From a virus: a DNA stretch of 30,902 bases. Within the stretch, counting starts at the first letter, position 1; every line of letters starts with the position of its first letter. Positions 6,499-15,088 of the stretch are shown here, piece after piece. Where the stretch lies: the IMG/VR virus record IMGVR_UViG_3300009370_000117, positions 1-30,902 of that record; one strand, written 5' to 3'. Position numbers and translations under genes: made by a program. The notes under the pieces were generated by a model. The model saw only the letters and a program-made list of their open reading frames with translations, was not told the DNA's origin and did not search any database.

Positions 6499-7986
6499 AT
6501 GGAAACCATATCCCTCGCCACCTCCCTCAACTCGGCCGGCCTTGCGCACGCCCGCAAGCTAATCAAGGCCGGCCGAGTCACCCAAACAGCAAGTTGGGAT
6601 GGCCCCAGCCCCGAGGCCGAAAATTCCTATATCGAGCGAGAGGGCTGGGATGATTTCGGGGATTGGTTTCTTGGCCACAACACAGAGGCCAACGCCGAGA
6701 CAAAAGGGCGTTACCGTTACCCCTTCACCGACAATTTTCGCACCGTTTCATTGAATGGATTGCGGGCGATCCGCACCCGATCGGCTCAAACCGGCGAGGA
6801 GGATATTTTCAACGCCGCTGGCGGCCTCATGGATTCGGCCCGGGCAAAGGTTGAGGCTCGATCGCTTCGGGCGTGGACATTTCAGGTGGGGCCACAAGGC
6901 GTCAACCGTGATGCCCGCGTCATCAATGACATTTCCATCATTAGCGTTGGCGAGGCCAAGGGTCATGGCATTCTAATCACGCAAAACACGTTGCGCGATG
7001 CGGCCACCAAGTTGCTTGATCGCAAGTTGCCCGCATACATCACGCACCGCAACGCCATGGGCGATCGGCTACTTGATGAGGTGGGTTTCTTCTCGGGCTT
7101 TTATCTCGATGGCGACCGAATCCGTGCGCGGGTATTTGAGGCATTTGAAAGCTTTGAGAAATTCCAAGCCGAGCGTTTTGAGCGCCTCTTTGAGATGGCC
7201 GAAAACATGCCCGACAATTTCGGGGTTTCGCTAGTTTTTGAGGGCAACCTTGTTTGGGAAACCAATTCGGGGCCGGTTGAATATGCGGGCATGAGCTCGC
7301 GCCCTGGCGATGCCCTCAATGAATTACCAAGTGTGCAAATGGTTGACATTCAGTCGGCCGATTTTGTCGACAACCCCGCCGCCAATGCGTCGCTTTTCTC
7401 TAATCCAGAATATGAAAAAAATAACCCAAACCCAATGAATACCGAAACACCAACCACCAATGTGATCGAGCTTGAGGGCAATGGCAGCGCCAGCGCCGAG
7501 CTCGAGAAACGCTTGGCAGAGGAGGGCAACGAGGAGTCAAGCGCAAGCGATGACGCCAAGCCCGCCGCCGCCAAGAAAAAATCAAGAAAGAAAAAGCAAC
7601 TTGATGCCGAGGCCGCACCCATTGAGGTGCTTGAGGATGCCGAGGCACCCGAGGCCAGCGCCGATCCGATCGAGCTTGCCTTTGCCGAGTACAAAACCCG
7701 AGTTGAGGAGCGTGACCGCATAATTGCGGACATGTCAACCGAGCTTACCAAGGCCCGCGCCGAGGTGGGCCGGCTCAATGAGTTAATCGCCGGCACCGAT
7801 CCGGTCGAGGAGGATTGTGCGCCCGATGAAGCCCTTGAGGTTGATGCCGAGGCAACCAAGCAAGCCCTTGTATCTGAGTATCTCGAAACGCACGCCGGCG
7901 CCACTCGCGCCATTGCGCTCATTGAGGTTTACAAGGCCAACAAGAATCTTTTCAACCAACAAACCACAACCCCACAACTCAATTAA
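6499..7986 (+). CDS. Prohead protease-scaffold fusion
   Basis: A 495-residue protein. Residues 1-115 resemble the leader module of many phage capsid proteases (LAHARKLIKAG, then DDFGDWFLG, TKGRYRYPF and AGGLMDSA). Residues 145-305 look like the serine-protease body, with ITHRN as a probable catalytic histidine region, then FGVSLVFEG. Residues 310-495 are acidic, Lys/Ala-rich and coiled-coil, as in scaffolds. It would direct capsid assembly and then digest the scaffold, the job of lambda C plus Nu3. An internal start at 7435 may give free scaffold. It begins two bases after the small ORF, in a CC-ATGG context. Confidence 0.7.
   Translation: METISLATSLNSAGLAHARKLIKAGRVTQTASWDGPSPEAENSYIEREGWDDFGDWFLGHNTEANAETKGRYRYPFTDNFRTVSLNGLRAIRTRSAQTGEEDIFNAAGGLMDSARAKVEARSLRAWTFQVGPQGVNRDARVINDISIISVGEAKGHGILITQNTLRDAATKLLDRKLPAYITHRNAMGDRLLDEVGFFSGFYLDGDRIRARVFEAFESFEKFQAERFERLFEMAENMPDNFGVSLVFEGNLVWETNSGPVEYAGMSSRPGDALNELPSVQMVDIQSADFVDNPAANASLFSNPEYEKNNPNPMNTETPTTNVIELEGNGSASAELEKRLAEEGNEESSASDDAKPAAAKKKSRKKKQLDAEAAPIEVLEDAEAPEASADPIELAFAEYKTRVEERDRIIADMSTELTKARAEVGRLNELIAGTDPVEEDCAPDEALEVDAEATKQALVSEYLETHAGATRAIALIEVYKANKNLFNQQTTTPQLN
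7435..7986 (+). CDS. Possible internal-start scaffold protein (Nu3-like)
   Basis: In-frame ATG 7435 inside the protease gene (MNTETPTTNV...) would give a 183-residue acidic, coiled-coil scaffold, as lambda Nu3 is nested in C. The start follows an A/C-rich run (AACCCAAACCCA). An eight-codon mini-ORF (ATG 7412 to TGA 7438) ends exactly over this ATG, allowing re-initiation. This is inference from sequence layout; no translation evidence is visible. Confidence 0.4.
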   Translation: MNTETPTTNVIELEGNGSASAELEKRLAEEGNEESSASDDAKPAAAKKKSRKKKQLDAEAAPIEVLEDAEAPEASADPIELAFAEYKTRVEERDRIIADMSTELTKARAEVGRLNELIAGTDPVEEDCAPDEALEVDAEATKQALVSEYLETHAGATRAIALIEVYKANKNLFNQQTTTPQLN

Positions 7987-7989
7987 ATC

Positions 7990-8370
7990 ATGGGATCAAC
8001 CACACATCAACTCAACAGCCGCACGTTTCAAGCAACGGCGGTTGCTCTCGGGGCTTACTCCCTCGTGACACTCGACTCAAGCGGCACAATTGCCGCAAGT
8101 GGCGACAATGCTACTGAACAAATCATCGGCGTTACAACCGAGGACATCGCGGCAAGCGGTTATGGCAATGTGCAATTGTTAAACGCCGGCGGCACCATTG
8201 AGGTGCTCGCGGGGGGCAACACCATTGCCGTGGCCGATACCGTGTACATCGACGGAAGTGGCAAGGTCGGCACCGACTCAAGCAACACCAAGATCGGCGT
8301 CGCGCTCCAAGCATCAAGCGCCGATGGCGATGTGATCGAGGTTATCCCTCACCAAACATTCTTGGCCTAA
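7990..8370 (+). CDS. Head decoration protein (gpD-like)
   Basis: A 126-residue, beta-rich, Gly/Ala/Thr-rich protein directly before the major capsid gene, the place and size of lambda gpD (110 residues), which caps the capsid three-folds. Repeated short motifs of the type IGVTTED, VYIDGSGKVG and KIGVALQASSADGDVIEV resemble the decoration (DUF2190-like) beta-tulip fold. It follows the protease by three bases and a 20-base A-rich leader separates it from the capsid gene. Confidence 0.7.
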   Translation: MGSTTHQLNSRTFQATAVALGAYSLVTLDSSGTIAASGDNATEQIIGVTTEDIAASGYGNVQLLNAGGTIEVLAGGNTIAVADTVYIDGSGKVGTDSSNTKIGVALQASSADGDVIEVIPHQTFLA

Positions 8371-8390
8371 CCCATAACCAAAAATAAACT

Positions 8391-9317
8391 ATGTCTTATT
8401 TCCCAAGTAGTTCGGCGAGCTTTTCGCCGGTAATTTCCGAGGTGGTCAATGCCGTTTCGGAGCAACCCTTTGTGGGTGAACAAATCGCACCACCGCTTGC
8501 CGTAAATACCCGCAAGGGCTCTTACGTCAACGTCGCGGCAAACCAATTCAACAACGACCTCACCAAGCCCCGGGCGGCTGGCTCAAACTATGCCAGCACG
8601 ATTTCGGAATATGGCTCGGCCACGTTCGAATGCATCGAGTATGGAGTCGAAAACCCACTCGATGACATAGAAATTGCTCAAGCAGAAACGGACGCGCAAT
8701 TTGACATCACCGCCAGCGCGGCGATGCAGTTGCGCGATGCGTTGCGGATCGGCCACGAAATTCGGGTAGCCAACCTCTTGAGTGGCGCGAGCTTCACAAG
8801 CACGGCGGCAACCGCCGCCATGAGCGTTGTGGCCTCGGCCACGCCCATTAGCGACATCAACGCGGCCGTGATGCGCCTGAATGCCGATGGCATATTTGGG
8901 GGCATCAATGTTGTGATGGAATCGAGCTTGTATCAAGAAATGTTACAAACCGACGACATGCGCAACTTGATTAACGGCTCTGGCACGCTCGCATGGTCCC
9001 AAGATCAAGTCGCCCGCGTGTTGGGTGTTGATGGCATCATCCTTTGCAATACGCGCTACAACTCGGCGATGAAGGGCCAAACGGCCAGCACCTCAAAGAT
9101 ATGGCCAACCACCTCTTACTACGTCATTCAAGTGAAGGGTGGTCCATTGTCGGCCGGTGGCGCCGCACGCACGCTTGCATATACCGAGCGAGGCGGCATT
9201 TACATCTCTGAGACATTCCGCACCGAGCAACCACCCGCAAACGTGGTGCGCGTGCGCATGTCCACCGATGAGATCGTTGTCAACGCGAACGCCGGCGAGA
9301 CGATCACCGGCGCATAA
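8391..9317 (+). CDS. Major capsid protein
   Basis: A 308-residue shell protein, identified by position (after protease and decoration gene), size and the family-like pattern: PVISEVVNAVSEQPFVGEQIAPPL near the start, AAGSNYASTISEYGSATFE, a helix with AETDAQFDITASAAMQLRDAL, and a C-terminal GIYISETFRTEQPPANVVRVR strand. It resembles the lambda E group of HK97-fold capsids. It is followed by two strong hairpins, as fits a gene that must be expressed far above its neighbours. Confidence 0.85.
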   Translation: MSYFPSSSASFSPVISEVVNAVSEQPFVGEQIAPPLAVNTRKGSYVNVAANQFNNDLTKPRAAGSNYASTISEYGSATFECIEYGVENPLDDIEIAQAETDAQFDITASAAMQLRDALRIGHEIRVANLLSGASFTSTAATAAMSVVASATPISDINAAVMRLNADGIFGGINVVMESSLYQEMLQTDDMRNLINGSGTLAWSQDQVARVLGVDGIILCNTRYNSAMKGQTASTSKIWPTTSYYVIQVKGGPLSAGGAARTLAYTERGGIYISETFRTEQPPANVVRVRMSTDEIVVNANAGETITGA

Positions 9318-9329
9318 TGCGCCGACCAT

Positions 9330-9357
9330 CTTGCCGGTAAACCCGGCAAGTTTGTTG
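9330..9357 (+). terminator. Hairpin after major capsid gene
   Basis: CTTGCCGG (9330-9337) pairs with CCGGCAAG (9343-9350) around a five-base loop and is followed by TTTGTTGT, the form of an intrinsic terminator. It is probably partial, since essential tail genes follow on the same strand. Confidence 0.6.
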
Positions 9358-9369
9358 TCGTGACAAACG

Positions 9370-9404
9370 GCCGCCGCCCTTGGCTGACGAGGGCGGCGGC
9401 TAAT
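9370..9404 (+). terminator. Second long GC hairpin after capsid gene
   Basis: GCCGCCGCCCT (9370-9380) pairs perfectly with AGGGCGGCGGC (9390-9400); TAATCTTT follows. An 11-base GC stem with a weak T-run could stabilise the capsid mRNA 3' end as much as terminate. Confidence 0.5.
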
Positions 9405-9412
9405 CTTTGAAA

Positions 9413-9748
9413 ATGGCCAGCATATCAACCGCCATCCTGAGCGCCGACATGGACCATGCGCTTGATGATTTCCCCGAGACGTTGACGGTGGTGCTCCCCA
9501 CCGGCTCGGTGGGTGTCGAGTTTTCGGCGACCCGCCAAGCAATGGTCAATGCCTTTGTGATTGAGGAGAATGGGCGCGAGACACAAATAGATGTGCGCTT
9601 TTTCCTCAACGGCAACGGCGTCTCAACCATGCCAAGCAAGGGGTGGGTGCTCGATGACGGCACCACAGAATTCAAGGTGGAAACAATCACCAAGGACGCG
9701 GCCGGCGTGGGGTTTGGCCTTGAATGCTCGGCTCGCTACCAAGCTTGA
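9413..9748 (+). CDS. Head-tail adaptor, FII-like (tentative)
   Basis: A 111-residue, beta-rich protein between the capsid and the tail-terminator gene. Size and place match lambda gpFII (117 residues), which closes the head and receives the tail. The N-terminal helix has SADMDHALDDFPE; the rest is strands. ATG 9413 was chosen over TTG 9407. The identification rests on synteny and size, not on a clear motif. The gene is separated from the next by three bases. Confidence 0.5.
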   Translation: MASISTAILSADMDHALDDFPETLTVVLPTGSVGVEFSATRQAMVNAFVIEENGRETQIDVRFFLNGNGVSTMPSKGWVLDDGTTEFKVETITKDAAGVGFGLECSARYQA

Positions 9749-9751
9749 CCC

Positions 9752-10234
9752 ATGGCCGCCACCGATCTTGACGACCTCCTTTCATTTGAGGCGCACTTTG
9801 AAAGCGCCGCCGCCACTTTCCTCAACACGGCCACCGGCTTGACCTGCACCCGCACGGCCAGCGAGGCCACGCTAACCTTGCCGCGCATTGAGGTGCGCCT
9901 TGACATGGGCGCCGCGATCGATCCCCCAGCGCCACGCAACGGGGGCGCCGCCCCCAATTCAATCGATTACCGGGCATTCAATGCGAGCTTCACGGCCGAG
10001 ATTGTCACCGATAACGCGGTTGGCCAATCAGCCAACATGGCCACGCACCGCACCAAGGTGCGCGTCGCCATGATGCGATCGGCAGATAATTGGGATTCAA
10101 CCACCCTCCCGTATTATGACATCAAGGATTTACGCGGCACAGGCGAGGAAATCATGGTCGATGAGGACTTGAATATTTCATCCCTGAATTATGCGGTAAT
10201 TTTTGAGATTCGTGACGATGCGTGGCCCGCGTAA
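9752..10234 (+). CDS. Tail terminator/completion protein (tentative)
   Basis: A 160-residue mixed alpha/beta protein directly before the tail-tube gene, the position of lambda gpU, whose ring stops tail growth and binds the head connector. An N-terminal helix (DLDDLLSFEAHFESAAATFL) leads into strands such as LTLPRIEVRLDM, and an ATHRTKVRVAMMRS strand-helix lies in the second half. ATG 9752 sits in a CC-ATGG context. The call rests on synteny and size. Confidence 0.5.
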   Translation: MAATDLDDLLSFEAHFESAAATFLNTATGLTCTRTASEATLTLPRIEVRLDMGAAIDPPAPRNGGAAPNSIDYRAFNASFTAEIVTDNAVGQSANMATHRTKVRVAMMRSADNWDSTTLPYYDIKDLRGTGEEIMVDEDLNISSLNYAVIFEIRDDAWPA

Positions 10235-10241
10235 GGGCGCC

Positions 10242-10266
10242 CGACTGAACGATTGGCCCATTGGTG
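10242..10266 (+). repeat. Start-associated linker, copy 3
   Basis: CGACTGAACGATT, then GGCCCA, then TTGGTG: the consensus form of the four copies. Unlike copies 1 and 2 no ATG follows at once. Its own GTG (10264) opens a 24-codon ORF. Confidence 0.8.
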
Positions 10267-10338
10267 AACAAGGCGGTGCTTTCCGCCTATGAGTTGAAAC
10301 AACCGACCCGCAAAAGCGGGGAAAAATCAAAGGCTTGA
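10264..10338 (+). other. Mini-ORF / structured leader of tail-tube gene
   Basis: From the GTG of linker copy 3 a 24-residue ORF (VNKAVLSAYELKQPTRKS...) runs to TGA 10336-10338, three bases before the ATG of the tail-tube gene. The same stretch holds two hairpins: AGGCGG/CCGCCT (10271-10276 with 10283-10288) and CCCGC-AAAA-GCGGG (10307-10320). It may be a leader peptide, a folded leader tuning a highly expressed gene, or simply a spacer. Confidence 0.4.
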
Positions 10339-10341
10339 ACA

Positions 10342-10710
10342 ATGGCAATTACCTCAGACGGAACCCAAAGTTTTGGAATCCAAGACTCGCCGGTGACAAT
10401 CAATTCCATTTCTTATGTTATGGAGAATGCAACTTTCACTTACGGATCAAACCGGGTGGATATAAACGACAGCAACGGCGAGCCTCTGGGCACCACGCTT
10501 GTCCCCAATCGCGTTGAGGGATCGGCAACCCTCCAATACTCGACCGACACCGCCGTTACCGCCCCCAACCCCTCGATCGGGCACGAGATGGTAACAAGCA
10601 CCACCAACGCCCGCAACAATTCAACCTATGTTTTGACCGAGGTTGGCGATGCCCAAACTCAAGGGGATTATGCGAAATGCTCAATTTCGTTCTATGAAAA
10701 AATAAACTAG
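10342..10710 (+). CDS. Major tail (tube) protein
   Basis: A 122-residue beta-rich protein between the terminator-like gene and the chaperone/tape-measure pair, where siphophages code the tube subunit. It begins with a strand-rich MAITSDGTQSFGIQD segment and includes NSISYVMENATFTYGSNRVDIN, GEPLGTTLVPNRVEGSATLQYS and a final strand YAKCSISFYEK. It is small for a tail tube, and no Ig-like extension is present. A 107-base structured leader with linker copy 3 lies upstream. Identified by position and strand pattern. Confidence 0.65.
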   Translation: MAITSDGTQSFGIQDSPVTINSISYVMENATFTYGSNRVDINDSNGEPLGTTLVPNRVEGSATLQYSTDTAVTAPNPSIGHEMVTSTTNARNNSTYVLTEVGDAQTQGDYAKCSISFYEKIN

Positions 10711-10717
10711 CGCGGCG

Positions 10718-11368
10718 ATGCTTTCCCGCGCTGAATTGTGGGAGCAATACAAACCCAAGCTCGCCGAGGCCAAGGAGTTTGACCGGCTTGAGGGAACGCT
10801 TGTTTTCCTTGCCCAACCGGCCAAGATCGGTCGGTTTAGGATTGCGCCCTTGACTCTTGAGCGCCTCCTGTGGCTTGAGGCGATTGACAGCCCATTTGTT
10901 GGGGCCGACAAGGCGCCCGGACGCATGGACGTGCTCAACCTGCTTTGGGTAATGTCGCCATACTTCCGCCCTGGCGGATGGCGGCGGCGCGTTTTTGTCA
11001 CCATCAACATAATCCTCAATTGGAAATGGTACGCGGTGGAAGTGGGTGAGCATTTCGCCGCGACAATGGAAATGCAATCAGCCAACCGGGCCGAGGCAGA
11101 TGGGGGAGAGGCATCACCAATGTGGGTGGCTCAAACATTGGACGGGTTTTGTTCTCAATACCATTGGCCCATGCGTGAGGTGCTCACTCTGCCCCTTTTG
11201 CAAATGAGCGTTTTGGCCAAGGCCATGGGCGTGCGGCTTTCAGAGGGAAAGGATACGGTTGCCTTCGGGCGCCACGCGGATCGGGCCAAGGCCGATTACC
11301 TCAAGAAAGTGAGCAAGATTGACGCCGCCGAAAGGGCCAACGGGAAACCAAAACCATGGCAAATCTAA
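10718..11368 (+). CDS. Tail assembly chaperone-like protein
   Basis: A 216-residue protein directly upstream of the tape measure, overlapping its start by 13 bases. In lambda this place is held by gpG/gpGT, which coat the tape measure during tail assembly. It is helical, with PAKIGRFRIAPLTLERLLWLEA (about 33-54) and a tryptophan-rich middle (LNWKWYAVEVGEH). I found no clear slippery site giving a gpGT-type frameshift product, so a single chaperone is assumed. The call is by position. Confidence 0.55.
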   Translation: MLSRAELWEQYKPKLAEAKEFDRLEGTLVFLAQPAKIGRFRIAPLTLERLLWLEAIDSPFVGADKAPGRMDVLNLLWVMSPYFRPGGWRRRVFVTINIILNWKWYAVEVGEHFAATMEMQSANRAEADGGEASPMWVAQTLDGFCSQYHWPMREVLTLPLLQMSVLAKAMGVRLSEGKDTVAFGRHADRAKADYLKKVSKIDAAERANGKPKPWQI

Positions 11369-14280
11369 AAAATGTCATCACCGCCGTGCTTGGCCTTGAT
11401 GCGTCGGGCATGAAGAAAGGCGCCAAGGATGCAGAGGGCGAACTGAGCAAACTAGGCAAGGCAACTCAAGCGGTTGGCAAGGCGGCCGCCGCCGCGTTTG
11501 CCGCCGCCGCCGCCGCCGTGGCCGCATTTGCCGCCGTATCGGTCAAGGAAATGATGGCATTCGATAAGGGCATGAAAGAGGTTTTCACGCTTTTGCCGGG
11601 CATCTCCAAGGGCGCCATGGGGGCAATGGAAAAAGACGCGCTCAAGCTTTCAAAAACCATGGGCTTTTTGCCAGAGGAGACGGTGCCAGCCCTTTACCAA
11701 GCATTGAGTGCGGGCGTTCCCAAGGGTAATGTTTTTGAATTCTTGGAGGTTGCCGGCAAGGCTGCCGTAGGCGGGGTGACATCTCTTGAGGTTGCCGTTG
11801 ATGGTATCACCTCGGTGGTAAACGCTTACGGATTGGAAACGATCTCGGCCGAGGAGGCAAGCGATGCCATGTTCACAGCGGTCAAGCTAGGCAAAACCAC
11901 CTTTGAAGAATTGTCGTCATCGATTGCCGTGGCCACCCCGATAGCAAAAGCGGCCGGGGTCAGCTTCAATGATTTGGCCGCAATGGCGGCTGCCCTCACC
12001 GCCAATGGTGTGCCCACGGCCGAGGCCATGACCCAAATTCGCTCGGCTATCTTGGCGATGAACACCCCCACCGAAGCGGGCTTGATGAAAGCCAAGGCGC
12101 TGGGGATAAGCTTTAAAGACATGGCAGAGGGAATCAAAAAGCCGGGGGGCGTGTTGAAAGTATTCCAGATGTTGAGGGAAAAAACCGGCGGCAATATTGG
12201 CGACATGAAAACGCTTCTCGGTCGAGTTGAGGCGGTGAATGCAGTTATGGGATTGACCGAGGGTGGCGGGAAAAAACTTGGGCACGCAATTGAGGAAATG
12301 GGAAAAAAGGCGGGCGCGAGCGGGCAAGCGTTCGGGACAATGGAGCTCTCTTGGTCGAGAGCTTTTGACAAAATGAAAGCCCGGCTCAAGGTTTTCATGG
12401 TAGAATTTGGGCAAAAACTCACCCCCATTCTGAAAGCAATTGGCCCGATCATCGATGAGGTTTTCAAGATGATTGAGGAGTTGCCTTGGCATGAGTTCAG
12501 CGATGCCATTAGTGATCTCGGCGAACAAATAAAAATTGCATTTAGTGGCGAGGGAAAGACCGCAATCAAGGACTTGGTTGATCTTGGATTTCAATTTTTA
12601 ATGTTATTGGTGAAAATGACCAAGGGCACGCTGGCCCTGTACAAAGGGCTTGCCGATGTGGGCGCCATTAAGTTTTTGATCGATATATTAAAGGATTTAT
12701 TTGCCATCATGGAGGCAATCATTGATGGATGGACAAAAATTGGCAGGGGCTTGTCTTGGTTGGCGGGGAAGGTCACCGGCGAGGCTGTCGCTTATGGGGA
12801 TGCGGTTGATTCCAAGATTGAGAAAATGCAGGAGCTTGATGCAAAGCAAAAGGAAATGGATCGGGAGAGTATCCGCCGCGAAAAAATGAAGAAAATGCGC
12901 GAGAGCAACGTGGCCCAAGTTGAGGCCGCCACCGCGATGTCATCAATCGAGGGGAAAAAGGAGTTGGCCAAATTTTTGCACTATCAGCTTGGAAGGAAAA
13001 TTTCTGTCTCAGAAATGATGCAGCTATATGAGTCGGGCGAACTTTCCAAGATGGAGGGAATGCAGGGGCAATCGATGGCGATGGTTGCCAGCGCGTTGGG
13101 CAAGCTCAAGGAGGTAGAAAGCAAGGAGGAGAAAAGCCTTGAGGCCAAGGGCCGGGAGATGGTGACCAAGATGGGGCTCACGCCTGCGATGGTTTTGGCG
13201 CTTCAAAAAACCCATGCCGTGGCCGGGGCAACCAACTTGCCTGAACTTTACAAGATGCTTGGGCGCGGCACTTTCACGCTTGAGAAAATGCTTGAGAATT
13301 CGTTTGGCAAAAGCCAAGCGCAAAGGATAGTTGCCATGGGCGCCAAGTTTGCCGAGCAACAACAATTCCTCAAGGAGTTGCAAAGCAAATCGTTGGCCAA
13401 GCTTGCCGAGAGCCTCGGCATGTCTGAGAAAGAAATGATTGCCGAATATAACGCCGGCCGAATTGGTGGGCCGGCCCGGCAAATCATAAGCCGCAAGCTC
13501 AATGAGCGCCTCGAAATCGAGCGCAAGATAATGGGCACGTCGAAGGCTGAAATCGAGGCACAGAAAAAGCGCGAGGAGATGCTAAAATTGCGCAATGCCG
13601 AGGAAGCAAAAAGGGCACAGGAGGAGGGCGAAAAGCGTGCCGAGATGTGGGAGAAGATGACCGAGGAGCAACGGCAAGCCGCCGAAACCCGGCCCGGTGA
13701 TTTTCAGAAAATCATTGATGAGCAAGTCGCCAGGACAAAGGGCGAGGGTGCCCAAGCGATGAAGGAGCAAACCGAGCAACAAGCCGCCGGCACCAAGGAA
13801 ACCGTCAAGGAGGTTGGCGCCGTTGGCGAGGCAGTCAAGGAGGGGGCAACCGAGGTGGCGGCCGCCGTGGGCGAGGTTGTGTTTCCCGATTGCGTCGCGC
13901 TTTGCGATGAGACAATTGAAAGGCTGGGTGCATATTTTGTGAAGGAAAAGGGCGGCGGGAAAATCGGGCCAAAAGACCCGCTGCCGTTTATGTTCCCCGG
14001 CCAAACAGGGTGGGAAATCAAGGAGGGTTTCAAGATTCCTAAATTTAGGGGCGGCGCCGCCGTGGGCGGGGCCATCGCCTTGACGCACGAGGAGAAGATG
14101 GCCTTGGGGCTGATTAAAAAGGAGGAGGGCGCCAAAAGAGTTGGCCATCAATTTGCCCCGCCACTATCATCAAGCGAAATGGCAACAAACCTCAAGGCGG
14201 CATTCACCTCAATTCATAACATTGACCGAAACATTGCCGCCATCGAAAAGCGGTTGCGCGGCTGCATCACCAACCAGTAA
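11356..14280 (+). CDS. Tail tape measure protein
   Basis: A 974-residue tape measure, which sets tail length and is ejected before DNA. The N-terminus has a LDASGMKKGAKDAE segment and an Ala-rich helix (about 38-58). Residues about 75-330 match the TP901-type tape-measure core (PETVPALYQALSAGVP, MFTAVKLGKTTFEELSSSIA, VSFNDLAAMAAALTANG, LGRVEAVNAVMGLT). Hydrophobic helices follow at about 410-460, then long charged coiled coils to about 870. With roughly 0.15 nm per residue, as in other siphophages, the tail would be near 145 nm. By length it is the largest protein in the window. Confidence 0.92.
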   Translation: MANLKNVITAVLGLDASGMKKGAKDAEGELSKLGKATQAVGKAAAAAFAAAAAAVAAFAAVSVKEMMAFDKGMKEVFTLLPGISKGAMGAMEKDALKLSKTMGFLPEETVPALYQALSAGVPKGNVFEFLEVAGKAAVGGVTSLEVAVDGITSVVNAYGLETISAEEASDAMFTAVKLGKTTFEELSSSIAVATPIAKAAGVSFNDLAAMAAALTANGVPTAEAMTQIRSAILAMNTPTEAGLMKAKALGISFKDMAEGIKKPGGVLKVFQMLREKTGGNIGDMKTLLGRVEAVNAVMGLTEGGGKKLGHAIEEMGKKAGASGQAFGTMELSWSRAFDKMKARLKVFMVEFGQKLTPILKAIGPIIDEVFKMIEELPWHEFSDAISDLGEQIKIAFSGEGKTAIKDLVDLGFQFLMLLVKMTKGTLALYKGLADVGAIKFLIDILKDLFAIMEAIIDGWTKIGRGLSWLAGKVTGEAVAYGDAVDSKIEKMQELDAKQKEMDRESIRREKMKKMRESNVAQVEAATAMSSIEGKKELAKFLHYQLGRKISVSEMMQLYESGELSKMEGMQGQSMAMVASALGKLKEVESKEEKSLEAKGREMVTKMGLTPAMVLALQKTHAVAGATNLPELYKMLGRGTFTLEKMLENSFGKSQAQRIVAMGAKFAEQQQFLKELQSKSLAKLAESLGMSEKEMIAEYNAGRIGGPARQIISRKLNERLEIERKIMGTSKAEIEAQKKREEMLKLRNAEEAKRAQEEGEKRAEMWEKMTEEQRQAAETRPGDFQKIIDEQVARTKGEGAQAMKEQTEQQAAGTKETVKEVGAVGEAVKEGATEVAAAVGEVVFPDCVALCDETIERLGAYFVKEKGGGKIGPKDPLPFMFPGQTGWEIKEGFKIPKFRGGAAVGGAIALTHEEKMALGLIKKEEGAKRVGHQFAPPLSSSEMATNLKAAFTSIHNIDRNIAAIEKRLRGCITNQ

Positions 14281-14285
14281 ACGCC

Positions 14286-15086
14286 ATGGCAATCACCTTT
14301 GACGCCCCCTCTACGAATTGGCAAACCGAGACAATCACCACCACCGAGCCGCGTGTTGATTATCCGATCCCCCAAAATACCTCGGCCATTTTTTATGAGG
14401 TTGATGTGGTCATCAACGAGGGGGATTTTTTCCAAACTTCCCTTGATACGGTCATGGCATCAACCACGCTCGATGGGGGGATCACTTCGGCCACCACCAC
14501 CGTTGCCGTTGATTCAACCTCTGGGTTTCCTCATGCGGGCAGTTTCAAGGTTGGTTCTGAGGAGGTGCCCTATACGGGAAGAACCGCAACAACCTTCACG
14601 GGTTGCACGGTGGTGGGCTCTCATTCAGACGGCGCAAATGTTTACTCGGTTGCCTATTTGGTTGAGGAGACATCACCGCGCAAGCTAGGCGGTGAAATGG
14701 TTGAGTTTACCCGGCGATACTCTACCGTGCCCAATTCTTGGTATGATTATAGTGAGGCGGTTTTTCAATTTCCCGGGTACTATGCGGTGCCGGCAGATAC
14801 CAACTACCGCGCCCCCCAAAACCTAAACTCAACAATCAGAACCACCGCCGACTATGCGTTGACCACCGACCCTGAAACCGACTTGACGGTGGCCAACCAA
14901 ATGTTTCGATCAATTGACAGTGGCGAGGCGGTGCTTGATAAGGTTGACGATTCAAGCACGCCAACATACTCGACCTATACCGGCTATGTCAGCGGCGGAA
15001 CTTATATTTATGCCGCACAATCGACGCTTGAAAGATTTGCCGGCAATATCTGGGTGCGGTACGAGCACCAAACGGTTGCTCAATAA
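14286..15086 (+). CDS. Distal tail / virion structural protein
   Basis: A 266-residue beta-rich protein between tape measure and fibre. Residues about 60-120 form a module seen in virion proteins, with TSATTTVAVDSTSGFPHAG, GSEEVPYTGRTATTFTGC and SHSDGANVY. The flanking parts are strand-rich and tyrosine-rich. It may be the distal tail or baseplate piece that holds the fibre. It starts in CC-ATGG five bases after the tape measure and ends two bases before the fibre gene. A precise role cannot be assigned. Confidence 0.55.
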   Translation: MAITFDAPSTNWQTETITTTEPRVDYPIPQNTSAIFYEVDVVINEGDFFQTSLDTVMASTTLDGGITSATTTVAVDSTSGFPHAGSFKVGSEEVPYTGRTATTFTGCTVVGSHSDGANVYSVAYLVEETSPRKLGGEMVEFTRRYSTVPNSWYDYSEAVFQFPGYYAVPADTNYRAPQNLNSTIRTTADYALTTDPETDLTVANQMFRSIDSGEAVLDKVDDSSTPTYSTYTGYVSGGTYIYAAQSTLERFAGNIWVRYEHQTVAQ

Positions 15087-15088
15087 AG

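Noticed and set aside
10718-11368. Programmed frameshift in the tail chaperone
   Set aside because: I looked for a slippery heptamer followed by an extension frame near the end of the gene and found no convincing one; the tape measure starts by direct overlap.
11826-12594. Two overlapping minus-strand frames of over 220 residues in the tape measure gene
   Set aside because: Both are antisense to a conserved tape-measure core; long antisense frames are expected at this base composition.
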